Assembly (NCBI GenBank): GCA_964419335.1
Contig: CAYQOX010000006.1
Span: 65,327-129,326 of the forward strand
From: CAYQOX01 sp964419335
Lineage (GTDB): Bacteria > Hinthialibacterota > Hinthialibacteria > Hinthialibacterales > Hinthialibacteraceae
DNA: 64,000 nucleotides
Direction: 5' to 3'
Part shown: positions 44,317 through 52,228 of the stretch, piece by piece
Position numbering within the stretch: position 1 is the stretch's first letter
How the letters are laid out: every line of letters begins with the position of its first letter
Notes under the pieces: generated by a model
Told to the model about the DNA's origin: nothing
Database searches by the model: none
What the model saw: the letters and a program-made list of their open reading frames with translations, nothing else
Made by a program: the position numbers and the translations under genes

Positions 44317-45447
44317 TCAATTCGATCGGCGTTGGCGTACGAAACGGAACACGAAGAAGGCGTTAATCGCAATGAGCAACAAGCCTGCAATGAGAATATT
44401 GCGATAGAGCGGGGGAAATCCCGAGCCCCCCGAAGTGCCAAGGACGGTGGTTTGAGTTGCGGCTTGGGTTTGCTGGGTGTTGGCTTGTGATAAGGCGGGA
44501 ATGGCGAGCACTTTGGCAAGTTCTTCATCGCTAACCCGATTACCTTTTAAAGCCTCATCCCAATTCACGGCCATGAGCAAATCAACGCCGGGATTTAAAT
44601 TTTTGACCTGACAAGTGCAGGGACCAGTCACAAATTCACACGCACTACGGATCGTATCTTCGTTGATGCCCTTGCCTATCAGTGCATAAAGGGCACGGCC
44701 ACGGCCGTATATGGGGAAGGCCATAGGCTCGTCGACATAATCAACCAGATCCACTTCGGTTTTGATAAGTGAATGGGCAAAGAAGGCTTCTTCCTCTTTA
44801 GAATGAGGGAGTCGCAATATTGTAAAATCAATTTTGACCGGGATGTCATTTTCCAGTTCGATTACCTTCCCATCCGGGGTATATTCCTCTTCATTTTGTT
44901 GGGGAAGCCGCAGGCTTTCTTCTAATATCTTTAACTCGTTTTGCAGGGTTTCATAGGCTTGTTCGTCTTTTTCAGGGTCGCCGCTCTCCATGAAGACCCA
45001 CACGGCGGTTTTTCCTTGGAGTAGCAATTTAGCCACCTCTCTGCGCAAGGGGGAATCCAGCAGTTGCTGGATATTTTCCATGCTCAATTCCCCTTTCCAA
45101 AAGCCGCCTTCATATCGAGGGGCGCCCGGATGGTGCAACATCATTAGAGGCAGATTGGCATCCCCGATTTCAAAATCTTCGCGCGAGGGTGAATCATCCT
45201 CGGTTACGTTGAATTCATGAAAGTGGAGGTTCGCGTTAAACTCAGGATCGGTTTTCCAGTCACGGATCCATTCCATTGCTTCGTTTTGAGAATCGTTAAA
45301 TTCTCCTTCGTGGAGCACGATAAGATCGAGTTGATCTGCACGCCATAATTCCAAGGCGTAGCGAAATACGGGAATGTTGCAGGGCCACGTTGAAGCCGTG
45401 ACAAATATGAGAAATGTGAGTAAAAAGAAAGAACGAAGAAATTTCAT
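44317..45447 (-). CDS. Exported, C-terminally membrane-anchored hypothetical protein
   Basis: A 376-residue protein with a signal peptide (MKFLRSFFLLTFLIFVTAST) and a C-terminal membrane helix (ILIAGLLLIAINAFFVF) followed by RFVRQRRSN. It would therefore face the periplasm and be tail-anchored. After the signal comes WPCNIPVFRYALELWRADQLDL, and a C-terminal SACEFVTGPCTCQVKNLNPGVDLL region holds a CxC pair. I recognise no named family. A Gln/Thr-rich low-complexity linker (about 325-345) precedes the anchor. AAGAAGG lies before the ATG. Confidence 0.7.
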   Translation of the reverse strand: MKFLRSFFLLTFLIFVTASTWPCNIPVFRYALELWRADQLDLIVLHEGEFNDSQNEAMEWIRDWKTDPEFNANLHFHEFNVTEDDSPSREDFEIGDANLPLMMLHHPGAPRYEGGFWKGELSMENIQQLLDSPLRREVAKLLLQGKTAVWVFMESGDPEKDEQAYETLQNELKILEESLRLPQQNEEEYTPDGKVIELENDIPVKIDFTILRLPHSKEEEAFFAHSLIKTEVDLVDYVDEPMAFPIYGRGRALYALIGKGINEDTIRSACEFVTGPCTCQVKNLNPGVDLLMAVNWDEALKGNRVSDEELAKVLAIPALSQANTQQTQAATQTTVLGTSGGSGFPPLYRNILIAGLLLIAINAFFVFRFVRQRRSN

Positions 45448-45728
45448 AATAAACCTTCTTTTTAGAATCTACTTTCAAGTTTTCATTAGTATACGTGAAA
45501 AATCAAACTTTTTGTATGTGATTTCGTCGAGAAAAAGAAATCCTTTTACATGAATTTTAGGCTCAATTAGTTAAACTTGCGTGAGAGACCCATATTCTTT
45601 TTAGCAATTTGAATTATAATTAAGTTGTTCGCTAGTGTGCTGGAATTCTTTTGCGGATTAAGGGGAGTAAGAAAAAAGGATTTTTTCTCCCTTCGGTCGA
45701 GAGAGTGAAACTGGTACTGGGGAAAGAG

Positions 45729-46199
45729 ATGAACATGCATTTATTGTTTTTCTTACCTATTTTGTCACAAAACGAGACTTTGCCCAATATTTGGAAAAAC
45801 GCCGGAGCCGATCCTGCGACATTAATGACTATTCTTGTTGTACTCATGTCAATTGTCTCGGCTGTGGTTTTTGGGGTTTATCGTTATCACCGATGGAAAA
45901 ACTACAAAGAATTTGAAACGGAAATGAAATCGCTTAACCTAAATCCCGAGCAAGAGGGGACTTTCTCTTGGATGGTAAAGCGATATTCCATGGAGGAACC
46001 GGTTAATATTATTTTCTCTCCCCGTTTGTTCGACGAAATGGCTGCGCGTGAAATCCAGAATATTTTGGCGAGCAGTGCGTCTTCAAAAACCAAATCTGAC
46101 TTCATCAATCTTATCTATGAAATTCGCGTCCGTACCTATCATCCCGATTGGACCTCAGCTGAGGAACCGTCCACTAGCCTTGAGTCGGAAAATGCCTAA
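45729..46199 (+). CDS. Hypothetical protein with one N-terminal membrane helix
   Basis: The start is ATG 45729, with GGGGAAAG upstream. The 156-residue product has a short periplasmic N-terminus (SQNETLPNIWKNAGADP), a membrane helix (TLMTILVVLMSIVSAVVFGVY) and a cytoplasmic domain beginning HRWKNYKEFETEM. The later part (FSWMVKRYSMEEPVNIIFSPRLFDEMAAREI) loosely recalls N-terminal domains that precede PilZ in some flagellar or c-di-GMP proteins, but no PilZ motif is present. Not recognised with any confidence. Confidence 0.65.
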   Translation: MNMHLLFFLPILSQNETLPNIWKNAGADPATLMTILVVLMSIVSAVVFGVYRYHRWKNYKEFETEMKSLNLNPEQEGTFSWMVKRYSMEEPVNIIFSPRLFDEMAAREIQNILASSASSKTKSDFINLIYEIRVRTYHPDWTSAEEPSTSLESENA

Positions 46200-46534
46200 A
46201 ACGAGAAAAGCCCATTTGTATTTCTTTTAGTTCTCATCCGATTTTCATACTTTTTTGGCCAATATTAGCAACGCTTTCATTGGCCATTGCTGAATCCTTG
46301 GTTTTCCTTTTTTTCGAGTGCACACATACCGTGAAACAATTCCGATGGAAGTCTGTCCCACTTCAGGCAAAAATGGAAGATCTCCCCGTTTGTATTAGAA
46401 TGACCAAAGCGGAGGAATAAGTCTTGACAGAAACGATCTCTGTGAATTGGATTGTGTTTGGGCGGCTCATTTGATTTGGATCACAGTTTTTAAAATGTAG
46501 ATGAGTTACTCAATCCTTTTACTTTGACTTTGGA
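46200..46534. other. Gene-free region at the GC-skew switch
   Basis: No gene, RNA or strong promoter is seen; a TTGACA at 46424-46429 lacks a good -10. The + strand changes from G-rich to C-rich composition within or next to this stretch. I searched by eye for a dif-like XerCD site and found none that convinces. Confidence 0.5.
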
Positions 46535-46573
46535 CATTTTCTTGACTTCTTACTCGAAGCTTGGTAGATTGAA
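46535..46573 (+). repeat. 39-bp direct repeat, copy 1, contains the promoter of the MASE1 gene
   Basis: Identical over 39 bases to 47804-47842. It contains TTGACT (46542-46547), a 17-base spacer and TAGATT (46565-46570), a plausible promoter about 50 bases before the MASE1-gene start. Confidence 0.85.
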
Positions 46574-46621
46574 TCCTTCCCGTTACGCAACTGGATATTT
46601 CATTTTTAGGTGTATCCATTA

Positions 46622-47779
46622 ATGAAAACTAAGTTATTCACATATCAAAATCCTCGTCTTGAACTCACCATCCGTGCCATCGGCGTTTTTCTCCTCTATT
46701 CTTTGATTATCTTTGCTTCCTCCTTGTTTACATTTGAACCCACCAGTACACCTTTATTCTGGCCGGCGAATGCAATTGTCTTATGCATTATGCTTTATAG
46801 CACAACTCAACGCGCTATGATTTACTTAACGGCAGCATTTTTTGGTTATTATGCTTATCTCATTTTCTATGATCATTTTGGAGTTATTCCTTCCTTTTTA
46901 CTTTCAAGCGCCAATATGGTTGAAATCCTTTCCGGTTATTTACTTCTTGGTTATTTTGCTTCTCAACCCTATCATTTTAATCGATTAAAAAAAGCGATTG
47001 AATTGATCATTTATGGGATATTTCTTCCCTCTGTTGTCGGTGCCACTGCAGGTACCTTCTTTATGTACAAGATCTGGGAAGCTCCCACGCTCATTAATTG
47101 GTTGATTTGGTTCGGTACGGGGGGGATCGGCTATTTCGTGGTGCTTCCATTGATCATTTCTTGGATTAATCCTCAGAATAAACAATATACTTGTAAAGAC
47201 TTTATTGAAATAACCTTGATTATTCTTTTTTGTTTTCTTACTTCTTTTATCATCTTTGGGGCTGATAAAGACACTCCCATTATGTACCCTTACCTCCTCT
47301 TTCCTACCTTGCTTTTGACATGCTTTCGCTATGACCTTCGAGTTACATCCATCGCTTTTCAAGTTTTCATCCTCGTTTCTTCCACCATGAGCGCCTATGG
47401 TCATGGGCCTTTCGCCATGGGAGAATACTACCGTGAAATTGTTTTGCTTCGCTTCCATTTATTTTGTGCAATCACCATGATCACAGTCCTATTGGTCTCT
47501 GCGCTTCGAAATGAACGTGAGTACTTGATCACTGAGTTGCAAGAGGCGCTTGGCAAGATTAAAACTTTAAAAGGATTTATCCCCATATGTTCGTATTGTA
47601 AGAATATTAGAGATGATTCTGGGTATTGGAATCAACTCGAAGCCTATATTCATGAACATTCCGATGCCGAACTCTCCCATGGCATATGCCCTACATGCGC
47701 TGAGAAATATTATGGAAAGTATTTTAAATCTTCCTCAAAAAGTGATAAATCCAATAGCACAAATAGCGGTGCCGAGTAA
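46622..47779 (+). CDS. MASE1-type membrane sensor with C-terminal CxxC zinc-ribbon-like tail
   Basis: The start is ATG 46622 with AGGTG upstream; an in-frame GTG lies at 46610. The 385-residue product has about eight membrane helices, with the MASE1 motif FWPANAIVLCIML near residue 45 and WLIWFGTGGIGYFVVLPLIISW near 165. A short coiled coil (NEREYLITELQEALGKIKTLKG) follows, then FIPICSYCKNIRDDSGYWNQL and HGICPTCAEKYYGKYF. The last part, with two CxxC pairs, is a tail known from many PAS and response-regulator proteins. There is no kinase, GGDEF or EAL output domain, so how it signals is unclear. The whole gene sits between two copies of a 39-bp direct repeat. Confidence 0.88.
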   Translation: MKTKLFTYQNPRLELTIRAIGVFLLYSLIIFASSLFTFEPTSTPLFWPANAIVLCIMLYSTTQRAMIYLTAAFFGYYAYLIFYDHFGVIPSFLLSSANMVEILSGYLLLGYFASQPYHFNRLKKAIELIIYGIFLPSVVGATAGTFFMYKIWEAPTLINWLIWFGTGGIGYFVVLPLIISWINPQNKQYTCKDFIEITLIILFCFLTSFIIFGADKDTPIMYPYLLFPTLLLTCFRYDLRVTSIAFQVFILVSSTMSAYGHGPFAMGEYYREIVLLRFHLFCAITMITVLLVSALRNEREYLITELQEALGKIKTLKGFIPICSYCKNIRDDSGYWNQLEAYIHEHSDAELSHGICPTCAEKYYGKYFKSSSKSDKSNSTNSGAE

Positions 47780-47803
47780 TTTTTTACATACTATTTATTT
47801 AAG

Positions 47804-47842
47804 CATTTTCTTGACTTCTTACTCGAAGCTTGGTAGATTGAA
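47804..47842 (+). repeat. 39-bp direct repeat, copy 2, promoter running into a terminator
   Basis: A perfect copy of 46535-46573, including TTGACT (47811-47816) and TAGATT (47834-47839) at 17-base spacing. Transcription from it would start near 47846 and meet the terminator hairpin at once. Confidence 0.85.
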
Positions 47843-47844
47843 AT

Positions 47845-47872
47845 AAAAGGCGGTTTCCCACCGCCTTTTTTT
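47845..47872 (+). terminator. Rho-independent terminator
   Basis: Stem AAAAGGCGG with CCGCCTTTT around a 7-base loop, with the T run extending to 47872. It ends transcripts of the MASE1 gene and also blocks the second repeat-borne promoter just upstream. Confidence 0.85.
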
Positions 47873-47894
47873 ACGCACCTGGAATAAAAGTAAA

Positions 47895-48758
47895 ATGATT
47901 CTCAACACCTTCAACATCATTCTATGGTCAGCCACTCTCGTCCTACTTATGCTCTGGACATGGCGGGTCTTGGAATTCAACCGTGCCCGTCAGCGTGAAA
48001 TCAATCAGCTGCTGGACCATGACCCCGCAGAGTTCCCTGAACGCCCGACGATTCACTCGGTTCCTGACTTACCCGCGCCGGTTCAACGTTATCTGCGCTA
48101 TGCTTTACCCCTCACCTTACCTCACGTATTTTACGTCTCCCTCAAGCAGGAAGGGTTTATTCGGTTTAAAACAAACCAAAAATGGACATCCCTGGTGGCC
48201 GAACAATATTACTCCCTAATCGATCCCGCTTTCGTCTGGATTGGACGTATTCCCTATTGGAAACTATTTTGGATCAGTGCCCGCGATATGTATTTCCGAG
48301 GCGAAGGAGGCATGTATATCTCTTTCCTCTCCACCATCCCTCTAGCCAACCTGCACGGCTACGAAATGGACATCTCCTCCCTCTGCCGCTTTCTCTGCGA
48401 GACGCCTATGTTTCCTACGTTTTTGATTCCCTCCTCTTTCATCACCTGGGAGGATGTCGACGACCACCATGCCACTGTGCATTTACATCATCACAACATG
48501 AAAGTATCCGCCTTGTGCACATTCAACGATCGCGGCGAAATGACTCAGATGGAAACCCATGATCGCTATCGTGAAGAAAAAGGCCGTTTTAAAAAGACCA
48601 AGTGGGTGTGCCATTACTCTAATTATCACGAAGTCGAGGGCTTCAAACTCCCCCGTAAAGCCTCCGCCGAGTGGCATCTTCCCGAAGGACCTTTTGAATA
48701 CATCCAAATCGCGGCTTCACAAATCCAATTCCATTCACCTGATGCTCTTAGCGACTAA
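47895..48758 (+). CDS. DUF6544-family protein with N-terminal membrane helix
   Basis: A 287-residue protein with one membrane helix (IILWSATLVLLMLWTWRVL). The LPAPVQRYLRYALP segment near residue 60 is characteristic of the DUF6544 family. A beta-rich domain (KQEGFIRFKTNQKWTSLVAEQYYS, FRGEGGMYISFLSTIPLANL) follows. The family function is unknown. Codon use changes here: third positions become C-rich compared with genes left of 46 kb. Its ATG lies 22 bases after a terminator, so it depends on read-through or on a promoter I do not see. Confidence 0.8.
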   Translation: MILNTFNIILWSATLVLLMLWTWRVLEFNRARQREINQLLDHDPAEFPERPTIHSVPDLPAPVQRYLRYALPLTLPHVFYVSLKQEGFIRFKTNQKWTSLVAEQYYSLIDPAFVWIGRIPYWKLFWISARDMYFRGEGGMYISFLSTIPLANLHGYEMDISSLCRFLCETPMFPTFLIPSSFITWEDVDDHHATVHLHHHNMKVSALCTFNDRGEMTQMETHDRYREEKGRFKKTKWVCHYSNYHEVEGFKLPRKASAEWHLPEGPFEYIQIAASQIQFHSPDALSD

Positions 48759-48777
48759 AACGAAAAGGTAGATAATC

Positions 48778-50412
48778 ATGCTTCGATCGCTCCCATTTTT
48801 CATACTTATCCTGACCTTCCCGCTTCTCACCTTTGCCCACCCCACCGCCGACCAAATCCGGAAAGAAGTCCTCAAGCCTCCCCGAGGCGAAGAGGGACGC
48901 CCTCTTCCTCTCGCTGCTCATTGGAATGTACGTAACTGGGATCCCTTCTACCAAACGCAGCTCATCCAGCAGGGGCATCATATTCTTCCTTGGATCGCTC
49001 ATCCTAGCATTGAGGAAAATCTCAACTCGCTCGCTCTCGAAGAACTCTACCGCCCCATTCTCACCCAATGGCGCGAGTGGAACCTGCCTTTCACCATTCG
49101 CGACGGCAATTGGCTTAACGTTTTGCAAAAAGAACCGTACCGTAGTTTGCCTCACGAACTCAATCCCCTTACCATCCAACCCGACGGCGAGATCGACCGC
49201 CGACCCAGTCCCTTTGGCCCCGTGGAAGTGTGGCACAAAGCAGCCCGAAAATGGACCGATAACCCCATGATGAAAGAGTTACAAAAGCTTTATCCTCATC
49301 CTCCCTTCGTCATGTTTTTGGCCAATAACGAAACCCGCAAACTACGCTGGCATGAACTCGATCATTCCAAACGCTTTCTCGATCAACATGACTCCAGCCT
49401 CTCGAACGAAGAAAAACGCCGCCTCGTGGCTGAGCACTGGATTGAACGCTACAACGTTTTCCATCAAGGCATGCTTGACGGCCTGCGTTCCCGCGCCTGG
49501 AGAGAAAAATCCAGGTTTGTCGGATACAATGCCTTCGGCCCCCACTTCTATGGCCGCTGGCCGGGCTGGAAGGAATACGCCCTTTGCACCCCGGATCGAA
49601 TCACTCCTCAGCCGCTCTATTGGGACGGTGGCAGCCCCTCCTTTTATGACAATAATTGGGAACCGGAAAAAACCGACTACCGCCTTTGGAGTCCTCAAGT
49701 AGAAAGTATGAATTGGGTGTTTATGATCGAAGAAGCCTTACAGCTCAATCCCGATTTTTGGTTCGAAATGTCCGTGTGGGATGGCGACCGTGAGGATTGG
49801 AGCGCCTCCGACTCGGACAGGAAACCTTCCAACTCCAAACCGCTGCAATACCTTGAGCGCGGCCAAAAATGGTCCCCCGAACGCTACAAAGGCCGCATCC
49901 AATATGGTATGTGGCTCACCCGTCCGCGTTCAGTGCGTGAATTTCGTGGACACATTCAACCCCGTATCGGCCATGTCTACGAAGATTTCTGGCTCGCTCT
50001 ATTAGAAGCCGTGGATCATGTTTGGGATAATGAAACTCTCACCCGTTTTTGGCGCTTTGGTGAGCTTGTTGTCAACCCTAAGCATGAACATCCCTGGCAA
50101 GCCAAGGTCTTATCAAAATACAAAGATAAACCTCGTTGGTTTCAACTCGACACGAACTTTGATGCTCCTCGCCCTTGGGGGAATTCCACTGAAATTCCCG
50201 TCTATTCTTTAGCCCTCCGCCTCGGTGAAAAACCCAACCGCGAATGGCTCCTTTACGCTCATTCCCCATTACAAAATCGCGACCATGTATTTTTTACCAT
50301 CCCGGACTACCGCGAACTCGTACTTTCCGTCGCGATCGAAGGGACATTTTATCACCTCCAAGAAAATAAAAACCTCATCAAACGTATCCATCTCCCCATC
50401 CCCTCATCCTGA
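48778..50412 (+). CDS. Secreted hypothetical protein, possibly a TIM-barrel glycoside hydrolase
   Basis: A 544-residue product with signal peptide MLRSLPFFILILTFPLLTFA. Trp- and Tyr-rich segments suggest carbohydrate binding: PLAAHWNVRNWDPFY, PFVMFLANNETRKLRWHELD, FVGYNAFGPHFYGRWPGWKEY and FWFEMSVWDGDREDW. The alternation of strands ending in acidic residues recalls a TIM barrel. No glycoside hydrolase family signature is recognised, so activity is inference. It lies 20 bases after the DUF6544 gene. Confidence 0.72.
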   Translation: MLRSLPFFILILTFPLLTFAHPTADQIRKEVLKPPRGEEGRPLPLAAHWNVRNWDPFYQTQLIQQGHHILPWIAHPSIEENLNSLALEELYRPILTQWREWNLPFTIRDGNWLNVLQKEPYRSLPHELNPLTIQPDGEIDRRPSPFGPVEVWHKAARKWTDNPMMKELQKLYPHPPFVMFLANNETRKLRWHELDHSKRFLDQHDSSLSNEEKRRLVAEHWIERYNVFHQGMLDGLRSRAWREKSRFVGYNAFGPHFYGRWPGWKEYALCTPDRITPQPLYWDGGSPSFYDNNWEPEKTDYRLWSPQVESMNWVFMIEEALQLNPDFWFEMSVWDGDREDWSASDSDRKPSNSKPLQYLERGQKWSPERYKGRIQYGMWLTRPRSVREFRGHIQPRIGHVYEDFWLALLEAVDHVWDNETLTRFWRFGELVVNPKHEHPWQAKVLSKYKDKPRWFQLDTNFDAPRPWGNSTEIPVYSLALRLGEKPNREWLLYAHSPLQNRDHVFFTIPDYRELVLSVAIEGTFYHLQENKNLIKRIHLPIPSS

Positions 50413-50595
50413 CTGTCTCATAGAAACTCCATCCTGATTCAGACAAAAAAAAGGAACCTCCACTTCAACTCCAACCCACCCATAAAAAATATATTTGACC
50501 TAACCTCTCATTTTTGAGATGATAAAAATTGCAATCGAAGAGGGAGACATAGAATGAATGCTTAAGTTGTTTATCACTTATATCCACAAGCGAGG

Positions 50596-52170
50596 TTGAA
50601 TATGTTCAAAAAGTTCCATTTAATTTATTTCGTGGGAATCTTATGTGTATTTACTTTATCCCCTGCCGCCCAGGAAGAAATCGGTAAATGGAAACGCCAT
50701 GAAGTTGTAATCCCTCATACTTCATGGGAAGGTGATCCATATGAGGTTGAGCTAAAAGGTATTTACCAAAGCCCAAGCGGACGCGTCTTAGAGCAATGGG
50801 GTTTCTATGCCGGCGAGGATCAATGGAAAATTTTTTTCATGCCTGATGAAACCGGCTCTTGGACATTCACAACCACTTCTTCCGAAGAGGCCTTGGACGA
50901 CCACCAAGGTGAATTTCAATGTGTTTCTTCAGATCTCCCGGGCAAGTTAACCAACGACGGCCCTCATTGGCTCCTACAGGATCAAGGCGGCGTGTTCCCC
51001 GTCTTATGGAACCCTCCTGTCGAAGATGGAGTCCGATGGGGCTTTCGCGCACGACAACTTTCACACCCCACCATCCAGCAGGCGCTCGATTTCGCCGCCA
51101 ACACCGTAGGCGCCAGCGTTCTGGGCTTCGATGCGCTTTTAGTTGTCCCCACCGGATGGGCGGGCGATTGGGATCAATCCGCGGTACCATACGTCATCGG
51201 CAAAGAAGGAGAGGAAATGAATTTCACCTTCTGGGACCGCCTTAACGAAAAACTGGATGCCATGCGCGATCAGGGCATGGGGCATTACATCATGTTTTAT
51301 AGCGACGATGAATTAACTCCAGACCATTTCGGCTTAACTCCTCAATCCGAACGAGAAATTCTCTACTTCCGATACGCCCTGGCACGATTAGCCTGTTATC
51401 CCATTGTGTTATGGGATAGTGGCATTGATATTGGCGAGTATCGTTCTAATGACTGGGTCGATTGGTTTGTCGAATGGATTAAGGACAATGACCCCTGGCA
51501 GCATCCTGTCGGAAGCCGCACCGGCGGCGGCAGCGGCGGTAAAATTCCCAATGGCGCCACCTACTACAGCACCGGCGGGGCCTTTATCCCCTCCAGACTC
51601 GATTTAATCCGTAATTACTGGGGACTCGCCACCAGGCGCGATTTACCCGTCGCTCATACCGATCACTGGCGCCCCTATATCTCACGCGGCGACTGGACCC
51701 ACGAAAAAATCCGCATTGTCCATTGGCGTTGTGCTCTCTCTGGAGCCCAGGCACTCTACCCCGATTACAACCAAGGCAACACTGTCTGGGAAGGTGTACT
51801 TCAAGGCGGCCCCTGGATTGGATACGCTACAAAATTTATGCACGAAAAAGTACGTTCAGATTTACGTGAATTGCTTCCGGATGATGATGTCATCCTCGCG
51901 GGAGAGGAGGCCATCGCCGCCGGAAATCCCGGCAAAGAATATGTCGTCTATGCCGAGAAAGGAGGATCAATGCAACTGGATGTTTCAGCGGCTGAAACGA
52001 GACTTCACGCCCGTTGGTACAATCCCCGCACTGGTAAATACACCGAGGAAGAACAACCCCTGGAAGAAAAAGATCAACATACTTTTTCTTCGCCTACCCA
52101 AGGCCAAGGGGAAGATTGGGTTCTGCATATTTATCAAATTTCTTCTGAGGTTGAGGATCTGTCCCGCTAA
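50596..52170 (+). CDS. Secreted DUF5060-type putative glycoside hydrolase
   Basis: A 524-residue exported protein (LIYFVGILCVFTLSPAAQ). The N-terminal beta-sandwich (about 25-115: KWKRHEVVIPHTSWEGDPYEVELKG, FMPDETGSWTFTTTSSEE) matches the DUF5060 domain that precedes a hydrolase barrel. The barrel includes FWDRLNEKLDAMRDQGMGHYIMFYSDDE and YPIVLWDSGIDIGEYRSNDWVDWF. A small C-terminal beta domain (HARWYNPRTGKYTEEEQ) resembles putative collagen- or carbohydrate-binding domains found at the end of such proteins. It probably degrades a polysaccharide outside the cell; the substrate is unknown. Confidence 0.82.
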   Translation: MNMFKKFHLIYFVGILCVFTLSPAAQEEIGKWKRHEVVIPHTSWEGDPYEVELKGIYQSPSGRVLEQWGFYAGEDQWKIFFMPDETGSWTFTTTSSEEALDDHQGEFQCVSSDLPGKLTNDGPHWLLQDQGGVFPVLWNPPVEDGVRWGFRARQLSHPTIQQALDFAANTVGASVLGFDALLVVPTGWAGDWDQSAVPYVIGKEGEEMNFTFWDRLNEKLDAMRDQGMGHYIMFYSDDELTPDHFGLTPQSEREILYFRYALARLACYPIVLWDSGIDIGEYRSNDWVDWFVEWIKDNDPWQHPVGSRTGGGSGGKIPNGATYYSTGGAFIPSRLDLIRNYWGLATRRDLPVAHTDHWRPYISRGDWTHEKIRIVHWRCALSGAQALYPDYNQGNTVWEGVLQGGPWIGYATKFMHEKVRSDLRELLPDDDVILAGEEAIAAGNPGKEYVVYAEKGGSMQLDVSAAETRLHARWYNPRTGKYTEEEQPLEEKDQHTFSSPTQGQGEDWVLHIYQISSEVEDLSR

Positions 52171-52228
52171 GAAGGTTTAAAAACACGGGTGCCTTTTGGT
52201 GCTCAGAAAACTTAGAGGAGATGAAAAA

